In this document: positions 1 through 6,216 of the stretch, in pieces
Position numbering within the stretch: position 1 is the stretch's first letter
Layout: each line of letters opens with the position of its first letter
Origin: CAMFTQ01 sp051881615
Lineage (GTDB): Bacteria; Bacillota; Clostridia; Oscillospirales; Acutalibacteraceae
Length of the DNA stretch: 18,833 nucleotides
Direction: 5' to 3'
NCBI GenBank assembly: GCA_051881615.1
Contig: JBJEQF010000009.1
Location: forward strand, 1-18,833
The notes under the pieces: model-generated
What the model was told of the DNA's origin: nothing
The model's input: only the letters and a program-made list of their open reading frames with translations
Database searches by the model: none
Position numbers and translations under genes: made by a program

Positions 1-482
1 ATTGCGGTGAGGAAATGACAACCTGTAAGGATGAAAACCCAATAGACCATAAGTGTGACATTTGCGGTGAAAATGTGGGCGTTCACGAGGATAACGACAA
101 AGACCATAAGTGTGATTACGGTTGTGCAGAAGTAATCGGTGCTCACGAAGATAACAACAAAGACCACGCTTGCGACTACGGTTGTGCTGAAGCAATCGGC
201 GAGCACAAGGACGAGGATAACGACCACAAGTGCGATTACGGTTGTTCTGTACCAATCGGCGAGGACGAACCTACTCCCGGTGAGATTCTTGTCGGCGATG
301 CAAACGGTGACGGCAAGATAAATGTAAAGGATGTAACCGAAATTCAAAAGGCGGTTGCTTTAATTGTTACTCTTGATGATACACAGCAAAAGGCGGCTGA
401 TGTAAACGGCGACGGCAAAATTGATATCTCTGACGCAACAACTATTCAGATGTATCTTGCAGGCTACTTTGAGAAATTCTGA
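1..482 (+). CDS. Dockerin type I protein, C-terminal part (5' end outside window)
   Basis: The reading frame is open to the left edge, so this is the tail of a longer gene. The ATG at 15 lies inside a repeat and has no ribosome binding site, so it is not the start. Visible parts are Cys/His-rich repeats (45-272), a short acidic proline linker, and a C-terminal type I dockerin at about 291-480. The dockerin has two calcium-binding loops, GDANGDGKINVKD and DVNGDGKIDISD, each followed by a helix, which is the normal duplicated F-hand layout. Dockerins bind cohesins and attach enzymes or surface proteins to a scaffoldin. What this protein brings to a complex cannot be told, because the functional domain lies upstream. 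The stop is TGA at 480-482. No terminator hairpin is seen directly after it. Confidence 0.9.
   Translation, partial: CGEEMTTCKDENPIDHKCDICGENVGVHEDNDKDHKCDYGCAEVIGAHEDNNKDHACDYGCAEAIGEHKDEDNDHKCDYGCSVPIGEDEPTPGEILVGDANGDGKINVKDVTEIQKAVALIVTLDDTQQKAADVNGDGKIDISDATTIQMYLAGYFEKF
45..272 (+). repeat. Tandem 57-60 nt repeats encoding a Cys/His motif
   Basis: Four in-frame units begin at 45, 102, 162 and 222, with lengths of 57, 60, 60 and at least 51 nt. The consensus is D-H-K-C-D-Y-G-C-A-E-x-I-G-x-H-E-D-x. The first unit has C-x2-C (CDICG). The next three have C-x3-C (CDYGC). Another degenerate cysteine pair lies at the left edge. The spaced Cys and His residues suggest a small metal-binding or ribbon-like linker. 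This is inferred from residue spacing only. Similar D-H-x-C-D-x-C-G repeats are common in surface proteins of gut Firmicutes. Confidence 0.85.
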
Positions 483-498
483 TTTAATTTTTTAATAA

Positions 499-660
499 AC
501 AGGAAAGCCGCCGAATCGACAATATGAAGTCCCTAAGACCGCAGATTACCGCAATATTGCATTGTGGATTGCACTTTTCTTTGTCAGCGGCGGCGTGCTG
601 ACCGTTTCAGTAATCAATAGTGTTAATACCAAATCAAAAAGGAGGAAAAAGTATGAGTAA
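499..660 (+). pseudogene. Orphan C-terminal cell-wall sorting signal relic
   Basis: The frame after the stop at 496-498 has no start codon with a ribosome binding site, yet it encodes a typical anchor end. It contains V-P-K-T-A-D (529-546), a hydrophobic stretch of about 20 residues starting at IALWIALFFVSGGVLTVSVI (556-615), then the basic tail KSKRRKK and a stop at 658-660. In Ruminococcaceae, S-P-K-T-G-D followed by a tryptophan-containing hydrophobic helix and a basic tail is a common sortase substrate end, so this looks like the tail of a lost surface protein. It is in a different frame from the dockerin gene before it. Its last codons overlap the start of the next gene, and that gene's ribosome binding site lies inside it. 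A frameshifted extension of the dockerin gene is an alternative. Confidence 0.6.
638..645 (+). promoter_or_regulatory. Ribosome binding site that fixes the 653 start
   Basis: AAAGGAGG lies 7 nt before the ATG at 653. It rules out the in-frame GTG at 620, which would otherwise lengthen the protein by 11 residues. Confidence 0.85.
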
Positions 661-1774
661 AGTGAAGAAGCGTATTTTAATAGTCTTGTCGGCGATTTTA
701 GCTGTTGTTTTATTAGCCGCCGCTGCGTTTTTAGGAGTGTATTTCACCAGATTTCAGACTATCGGCAGCATTGAGCAGCTTACGGATTACGAGGATGGCT
801 ACAACCTCTATCGTATGGATGTCCAATACGATTACAGCCTTGACAATATCATCAATTACGGCATTAAGGACGATCAGACGATGATCGATGCGATTCTGAA
901 AGAGGCGTTGCCGCTGTTGCCTGTGAAGATCAAAGCACCAAATTTTGGCTGCACAGCGTTTAATCTGACCGATACAGACGGCGACCTTCATATGGGACGT
1001 AATTACGATTTTAGTAAAAATACATCTGCTATGTTGGTTTACTGTGAGCCGAAGGACGGATATAAGTCTATTGCCTTTGCCGCACTTGATAATGTTTCGG
1101 CAAATGTGCCTGATGAGAATATCAAAAATAAGATGGCAAGCCTGACTGCGCCTTTTATATGTCTTGACGGTATGAATGAGAAGGGCGTATCTATCGCTGT
1201 GCTGACGCTGGACACTGAGCCTGTGCACCAGAACACAGGCAAGCCCGTCATTTCAACTACTCTTGCAATACGCCTTGTTCTTGACAGGGCGGCGACCACA
1301 GAGGAAGCAGTGAAGCTTTTGCGAAGCTATGATATGTTTGCTTCAAGCGGCAGAGATTACCATTTTTATATCACCGACGCATCAGGTGATGGCAGAGTAA
1401 TAGAGTATGACATTAACGGCGAACCAAGAGAGCTTATAGATACTCCGTCTGAGGCTGTTACTAATTTCTTGATTCGTCATAAGGATAAGGTGCTTCCAAA
1501 TCAGAAAAACGGTATCTACGGTCACGGCAGAGAACGCTATGACGCTGTGCTGGAGGTATTTAAGACAGAAAAAGGCAATTATACCAACGATACCCTGTGG
1601 AATGCAATGAAAGCGGCGGCACAAGACCCCAACCCCAACAGCATCACAAGCAACACCCAGTGGTCCGTTGCGTATAACAATACTGACCTCACCGCCGATA
1701 TCGCCATTCGCCGCAACTGGGATGACGTAACGCATTGTGAGCTAAAAAATAAGGTGACTGAGCCTGCAAAATAA
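653..1774 (+). CDS. Membrane-anchored linear amide C-N hydrolase (choloylglycine hydrolase-like, Ntn fold)
   Basis: This 373-residue protein has a basic N-terminus and one membrane helix (about residues 6-28), with the rest outside the cell. The core motif N-F-G-C-T-A-F puts the likely nucleophile at Cys100. Arg116 and Asp119 (GRNYDF) stand 16 and 19 residues after it, the same spacing as Cys2, Arg18 and Asp21 of bile salt hydrolases. Further family features are LDGMNEKGVSIA and, near the C-terminus, QWSVAYNNTD. Family members hydrolyse amide bonds of bile salts, penicillin V, acyl-homoserine lactones or related compounds. The substrate here cannot be read from sequence. Because the Cys is internal, cleavage between Gly99 and Cys100 would be needed to free an N-terminal nucleophile, as in acid ceramidase-type relatives. 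The ATG start follows AAAGGAGG. A strong terminator follows, so it is probably a separate unit from the ABC operon. Confidence 0.82.
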   Translation: MSKVKKRILIVLSAILAVVLLAAAAFLGVYFTRFQTIGSIEQLTDYEDGYNLYRMDVQYDYSLDNIINYGIKDDQTMIDAILKEALPLLPVKIKAPNFGCTAFNLTDTDGDLHMGRNYDFSKNTSAMLVYCEPKDGYKSIAFAALDNVSANVPDENIKNKMASLTAPFICLDGMNEKGVSIAVLTLDTEPVHQNTGKPVISTTLAIRLVLDRAATTEEAVKLLRSYDMFASSGRDYHFYITDASGDGRVIEYDINGEPRELIDTPSEAVTNFLIRHKDKVLPNQKNGIYGHGRERYDAVLEVFKTEKGNYTNDTLWNAMKAAAQDPNPNSITSNTQWSVAYNNTDLTADIAIRRNWDDVTHCELKNKVTEPAK

Positions 1775-1856
1775 GCGGTACCGAGCGTGTATGGCAAAAA
1801 GAAAAAGCATTCTGCAAAGTAAAATCAAATAAAGCGGTTTGACGCATACGCAAATG

Positions 1857-1898
1857 TCCCTCCTGTCAGGTACAATGTATCTGACAGGAGGGATTTTT
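1857..1898 (+). terminator. Strong intrinsic terminator after the amide hydrolase
   Basis: A perfect 13-bp stem (1857-1869 with 1881-1893, TCCCTCCTGTCAG and its complement) is extended by four more pairs, one of them G-T, leaving a 3-nt loop. TTTTT follows at 1894-1898. It ends transcription from the left. The rest of the 1775-2117 gap holds no gene, only the upstream control region of the next operon. Confidence 0.9.
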
Positions 1899-1962
1899 AT
1901 ACAGATAAAGTAAATATTGAAATGCTTGTCACTCTTTATGACCTGCCTTTGGCTTGTCTTAT

Positions 1963-1993
1963 GTCGTTTTGCACCATTTTAACGTCGTTTTGC
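1963..1993 (+). promoter_or_regulatory. Direct repeat upstream of the operon promoter, possible activator site
   Basis: GTCGTTTTGC occurs at 1963-1972 and again at 1984-1993, exactly 21 bp apart, which is two helical turns. The second copy ends 10 bp before the -35 box. This face-aligned arrangement suits a dimeric activator or a tandem-bound regulator. The regulator is unknown. Confidence 0.4.
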
Positions 1994-2003
1994 GCAATAT
2001 TTA

Positions 2004-2032
2004 TTGAAATTGATTGCAAAAAATCTTATTAT
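2004..2032 (+). promoter_or_regulatory. Sigma-A type promoter of the ABC/surface operon
   Basis: TTGAAA (2004-2009) and TATTAT (2027-2032) are separated by 17 bp. Transcription would start near 2039, giving a leader of about 78 nt before the ATG at 2118. An 8-bp palindrome, CTATATAG (2033-2040), spans the expected start site and could be a repressor site. No riboswitch-like fold is apparent in the leader. Confidence 0.65.
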
Positions 2033-2117
2033 CTATATAGGTATATATCGCTTTGAAATACGGCGACTCTCGACACGCTTTAATACATATTTTGTATATT
2101 GAGAAAGGAGCTTTTTT

Positions 2118-2663
2118 ATGAAAATCTTTAATTGTATTCTCGGTGTATTTTCAATTTTCGGTGCAGTTTACTGTATGTTCTTTCCGGGGGTAACATTCCT
2201 CAATGCCGGATGGCTTGTAACAATTCTTCTCGGGGTATATGGACTGTGCAGTATATTTGCATACTTTTCAAATCCTGCAAGAAAAGAAAGCAAGAATAAC
2301 TCGGGACTTGTGGCAAGCGGTGTCATAGGCTTGATTATGGGCATCGGTGCGGCTGTTGTTTCAATTCTTGCAATGTTTAACGCAGGTATCAGACTTTCTT
2401 TAGACATTGTTATGCTTCTGATGTTTGCATTCTGGCTTGTTTACTCAGGTGTTGCAAGCGTTGTTGCCGCTATTATGCAGAAAAAACTCGGCGGTAAAAT
2501 GTGGGGTCTGACATTAGCCTTAGGTATTGCAGTTATTTTAACAGGCTTTTACGGTGCAACTCACCTTTTGTTTGAAGCTATGTCAATCGGTTATATGATT
2601 GGTATAGAGCTGATGATTTACGGTATAAGACTTATTATGTCTGTATTTGAAAACAACAAATAA
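2118..2663 (+). CDS. Six-helix membrane protein, DUF308/HdeD-like
   Basis: This 181-residue protein is almost entirely hydrophobic, with about six membrane helices in three pairs and only short loops. One basic loop (PARKESKNN) sits near residue 55 and a second (QKKLGGK) near residue 124. Length and helix pattern fit the DUF308/HdeD group of small membrane proteins, whose biochemical role is poorly known. The start follows AAAGGAG (2104-2110). It is the first gene after the promoter and ends 11 nt before the first ABC half-transporter, so it is co-transcribed with it. It might be an accessory membrane subunit or sensor, but nothing in the sequence shows this. The family call rests on topology and composition, not on a motif. 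Confidence 0.65.
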   Translation: MKIFNCILGVFSIFGAVYCMFFPGVTFLNAGWLVTILLGVYGLCSIFAYFSNPARKESKNNSGLVASGVIGLIMGIGAAVVSILAMFNAGIRLSLDIVMLLMFAFWLVYSGVASVVAAIMQKKLGGKMWGLTLALGIAVILTGFYGATHLLFEAMSIGYMIGIELMIYGIRLIMSVFENNK

Positions 2664-2674
2664 AGGTAATTTAT

Positions 2675-4405
2675 ATGAAATGTGTATTAAAAGAGCTTTC
2701 AGGCTATAAAAAAGAACTTTTGCTTATTGTGCTGACGGTTATAGGCACTACATTGGCTGCCCTTGGATTGCCGTCGCTGCTTATGCGGCTTATTGACATA
2801 GCCATACCTGAAAGGGATATGGCTATGGTGCTGCGAGTCGGCGGATTTATGATTGCACTTGTAGTTTTCGGTTTGTTCTGCGGTATTGCTACAAGCAGAC
2901 TATCTGCTACCGTTTCAATGGGTGTCGGCAGAAATTTAAGAAGTAAGATATTCAAAAAGGTTCAGTACTTTTCACAAACAGAGATTGACCGATTTTCTGC
3001 TTCATCTCTTATAACAAGAACTAACAATGACGTTACGCAGGTACAGATGTTTTTAAACCAGTGTCTGCGGATTGCAATTCAGGCACCGATTATGTGTATC
3101 TGCGGAATTATACTTGCCATTTCAAGCAGTCCTCAGCTTTCGGGCGTGCTTGTAGTTTCAATTCCGCTTATGGCGATTATACTTGTAGTTATCGCAAAAA
3201 TCGCTGTTCCGCTGTCAACAAAAATTCAGACTAAAATTGACAGAATAAACCTTGTTATGCGTGAAAAGCTGACAGGCGTTAGGGTAATACGTGCATTCGG
3301 AACGGCTGATTTTGAAAGCAAAAAGTTTGAAGAAATCAACAGGGATTATCAGAAAACTAACAAAAAGCTCCAGCGCACCACAAACGCTGTTATGCCGGTG
3401 CTTATCGTTATTTTGTCGCTTACAGCCGCACTTGTAATGCTTATGGCGGCAAATCAGTCGCTCAACAAGGGGATTGACTACACCATAGGCGAGATTATGG
3501 CGATTATCCAGTACATAATGCAGATTATGATGGCTGTAATTATGCTGACATTAGTGTTTGTAATGCTCCCACGTGCTTCCACTGCGGCGGCTCGCGCTCA
3601 GGAGGTGCTTGAAACAGAGCCTTCAATTAAGAATAAAGGGGAAACAAAGGATAACACAGCAAAGAAGGGTTATCTTACATTTAAAAATGTTACCTTTAAA
3701 TACCCGGGCGCCGATAAGCCTGCAATAGAAAACCTTTCCTTTGAAGCAAAGCCGGGTGAAACAACAGCCATTATCGGCGGTACGGGTATGGGCAAATCAA
3801 CGGTAGTCAACCTTATACCCCGACTTTACGACGTAACCGAGGGTCAGGTGCTTGTTGATGATATTGATGTAAGAGATTACGACACTGAAGTGCTGAGGAA
3901 TAAAATCGGCTTTGTTCCGCAAAAGGCTGTGCTGTTCTCGGGCACAATAGATTCAAATATTGCCTTCGGCGACAGAAATGCAGACGAACAAAGAATTGAA
4001 GAGGCTGTAAAAATTGCCCAGTCCTACGACTTTGTTATGAAAAAGGAGGACGGCTTTAATTCTCCTATTTCACAGGGCGGTACAAATGTATCGGGCGGTC
4101 AGCGACAGCGCCTTGCCATTGCAAGAGCCGTTGTACGCAAGCCTGAAATCTATGTCTTTGACGACAGCTTTTCGGCACTTGATTTCAAGACGGATAAATC
4201 TTTGCGTCAGGCTCTGGCAAGCGAAACAGAAAATGCAACGGTTGTAATTGTGGCGCAGAGAATAAGCACGATTATAGACGCAGACAGAATTATTGTTATT
4301 GAAAACGGTCAGGTTGCAGGCATAGGTACGCATAAGGAGCTGCTTCAATCCTGCGATGTCTACAGAGAAATTGCAGATTCTCAGATGAGTAAGGAGGGTG
4401 AGTGA
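2675..4405 (+). CDS. ABC exporter half-transporter, subunit with degenerate ATP site
   Basis: This 576-residue half-transporter has an N-terminal six-helix type I exporter membrane domain (about 1-310) and a C-terminal ATPase domain (about 335-576). Walker A is GGTGMGKST (368-376, Lys374) and the signature is the standard V-S-G-G-Q (472-476). Walker B ends in F-D-D, so the usual catalytic glutamate is Asp497. The switch histidine is Gln528 (VAQRIST). The Asp and Gln pair marks the degenerate-site subunit of heterodimeric exporters such as TM287/288 or BmrCD. The partner is the next gene, whose start overlaps this stop by one base (TGATG). Substrates of this family are drugs, lipids or peptides. 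No peptidase domain is fused, so a bacteriocin exporter of the C39 type is excluded. The ribosome binding site before this start is weak, which suggests coupling to the gene before it. Confidence 0.9.
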   Translation: MKCVLKELSGYKKELLLIVLTVIGTTLAALGLPSLLMRLIDIAIPERDMAMVLRVGGFMIALVVFGLFCGIATSRLSATVSMGVGRNLRSKIFKKVQYFSQTEIDRFSASSLITRTNNDVTQVQMFLNQCLRIAIQAPIMCICGIILAISSSPQLSGVLVVSIPLMAIILVVIAKIAVPLSTKIQTKIDRINLVMREKLTGVRVIRAFGTADFESKKFEEINRDYQKTNKKLQRTTNAVMPVLIVILSLTAALVMLMAANQSLNKGIDYTIGEIMAIIQYIMQIMMAVIMLTLVFVMLPRASTAAARAQEVLETEPSIKNKGETKDNTAKKGYLTFKNVTFKYPGADKPAIENLSFEAKPGETTAIIGGTGMGKSTVVNLIPRLYDVTEGQVLVDDIDVRDYDTEVLRNKIGFVPQKAVLFSGTIDSNIAFGDRNADEQRIEEAVKIAQSYDFVMKKEDGFNSPISQGGTNVSGGQRQRLAIARAVVRKPEIYVFDDSFSALDFKTDKSLRQALASETENATVVIVAQRISTIIDADRIIVIENGQVAGIGTHKELLQSCDVYREIADSQMSKEGE

Positions 4406-6186
4406 TGAGCAAAAAACAAAAAACCTCCGACAAAAAGGGCGCGTATAAGAGATTATTTTCTTATATGAAACCGTACAAGGGCAGACTGATAATTGCAATT
4501 CTGCTGATATTTACAGCAAATATCGCTTTTGCTTCTGCTCCTCTGCTTATGGGTAATGCTACAAACTCGCTGGCTTTACTTCTTGAAGGCGGAAAAAATG
4601 ACGAAGCTTTGCAAAGCTTCTTTACGTTCCTGATTATGATGATAGCTGCTTACGGACTTAACGCATTGCTTTCATACATAGGAACATGGCTTATTGTCGG
4701 CGTTACCGAGAATACAATTTACGATTTGAGAAAGCGGGTTGACAATAAGCTTTCAAAGCTCCCCTTGAATTATTACGATACAAATTCCTACGGCGATATT
4801 TTAAGCCGTGTTACAAACGATGTTGACACAGTTTCAAACTCCCTGCAACAGAGTATTTATCAGATACTCAATGCGTTTTTTACAATAGTGATTATCTTTA
4901 TCATAATGCTCAGCATCAGCGGAGTGCTTACTCTTGTAGGTATTGCCGTTGTGCCTGTTGCACTTTTTGTATCATCAAGGATTGCAAAAAAATCAAAGCA
5001 GAAATTTGATGCCCAGCAAAGCAGTACAGGAGAGCTTAACGGTTTTGTAGAGGAATACTACAGCGGACACAATGTAGTTACCGTTTTCGGCAGAGAAGAT
5101 ACTGTTATTGATGAATTTGAAAAGACAAACGAGGAGCTTTATGAATCCTCAAAGGACGGTCAGTTCCTTGCAGGTATGCTTATGCCGATTATGCAGAATA
5201 TGACAAACTTAGGCTATGCCCTTGTTTGTGTAGTCGGTGCGCTTATGGCGATTATAGGCGGACTTTCAATCGGTATGATTCAGTCATTTACGCTGTATCT
5301 AAGGCAATTTTCTCAGCCGCTTACACAGGTTATGCAGATTACAAACGTAATCCAGTCCACAGGCTCGGCGGCTTCAAGAATTTTTGAATTTCTTGACGAG
5401 CAGGAGGAGGTGCCTGACGCTGAAAATCCGAAGTTCCCCGAAAAGCTCAGGGGAGAGGTAGCCTTTGACCACATACGTTTCGGTTACCTGCCTCATCAGA
5501 CGCTTATCCACGACCTCAATATTACAATCGGAGCAGGTGAAAAAACTGCGATTGTAGGCCCTACTGGTGCAGGAAAAACTACGCTTATCAATCTTATTAT
5601 GCGCTTTTATGACGTAAAGGGTGGAGCGATTAGGATTGACGGCGTTGATATAAGAGATATGGAAAGAAGCAGATTAAGAGAAATTTTCGGTATGGTTCTT
5701 CAGGACACATGGCTTTATAACGGAGCAATTATGGAAAATATCCGTTACGGCAAGCTTGACGCAACCGATGAAGAGGTAATAGAAGCGGCGAAAAAGGCAA
5801 GAGCAGACGCATTTATTCAGACCTTGCCGGGAGGCTACAGCTTTGTTCTTCAGGAGGGCGCAGGCAATATCGCACAGGGTCAGCGACAGCTTCTGACAAT
5901 AGCAAGAGCGATGCTCAATAATCCGCCGATTCTGATTCTTGACGAGGCGACATCCTCTGTCGATACACGAACAGAGGTTATGATTCAGGAGGCTATGACA
6001 GAAATGATGAGGGGCAAAACCTCATTTGTAATCGCTCACAGGCTTTCTACAATCAAGGATGCAGAAAATATCCTGTATATGCAGGACGGCGATATTTTAG
6101 AGGTAGGCAATCACGAGGAGCTTATGGCTAAAAACGGCTTGTACGCAAAGCTGTATAACAGCCAGTTCTCTGATAATAACTGTTGA
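4405..6186 (+). CDS. ABC exporter half-transporter, catalytic subunit
   Basis: This 593-residue partner of the preceding gene has a six-helix membrane domain (about 20-330) and an ATPase domain (about 355-593). Walker A is GPTGAGKTT (385-393, Lys391). Walker B is L-I-L-D-E with the catalytic Glu514, and the switch histidine is His545 (IAHRLST). The signature is altered to I-A-Q-G-Q (489-493). In the heterodimer this altered signature faces the degenerate site of the partner, while the partner's intact SGGQ faces this subunit's good site. The result is one active and one mainly regulatory ATP site, as known for TM287/288. The ATG at 4405 has AAGGAGG (4391-4397) 7 nt upstream and is preferred over the GTG at 4402. 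The next gene starts 30 nt downstream. Confidence 0.92.
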   Translation: MSKKQKTSDKKGAYKRLFSYMKPYKGRLIIAILLIFTANIAFASAPLLMGNATNSLALLLEGGKNDEALQSFFTFLIMMIAAYGLNALLSYIGTWLIVGVTENTIYDLRKRVDNKLSKLPLNYYDTNSYGDILSRVTNDVDTVSNSLQQSIYQILNAFFTIVIIFIIMLSISGVLTLVGIAVVPVALFVSSRIAKKSKQKFDAQQSSTGELNGFVEEYYSGHNVVTVFGREDTVIDEFEKTNEELYESSKDGQFLAGMLMPIMQNMTNLGYALVCVVGALMAIIGGLSIGMIQSFTLYLRQFSQPLTQVMQITNVIQSTGSAASRIFEFLDEQEEVPDAENPKFPEKLRGEVAFDHIRFGYLPHQTLIHDLNITIGAGEKTAIVGPTGAGKTTLINLIMRFYDVKGGAIRIDGVDIRDMERSRLREIFGMVLQDTWLYNGAIMENIRYGKLDATDEEVIEAAKKARADAFIQTLPGGYSFVLQEGAGNIAQGQRQLLTIARAMLNNPPILILDEATSSVDTRTEVMIQEAMTEMMRGKTSFVIAHRLSTIKDAENILYMQDGDILEVGNHEELMAKNGLYAKLYNSQFSDNNC

Positions 6187-6203
6187 AAAGCTATTTAGAA
6201 AAA

Positions 6204-6208
6204 AGGAG
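6204..6208 (+). promoter_or_regulatory. Ribosome binding site that selects a TTG start
   Basis: AGGAG at 6204-6208 lies 8 nt before TTG at 6217. The in-frame GTG at 6208 overlaps this site and so cannot be the start. Starting at TTG gives M-K-K-L-T-K-K followed by a hydrophobic stretch, a normal signal peptide. Confidence 0.8.
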
Positions 6209-6216
6209 TGATACGT

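Noticed and set aside
507..594. GCCGCCG ... CGGCGGC inverted repeat between the dockerin gene and the hydrolase
   Set aside because: The arms are only 7 bp and 74 nt apart with no T-run, so this is not a terminator.
620..652. GTG start giving an 11-residue longer hydrolase
   Set aside because: The AAAGGAGG site would be inside the gene, and the ATG at 653 fits it exactly.
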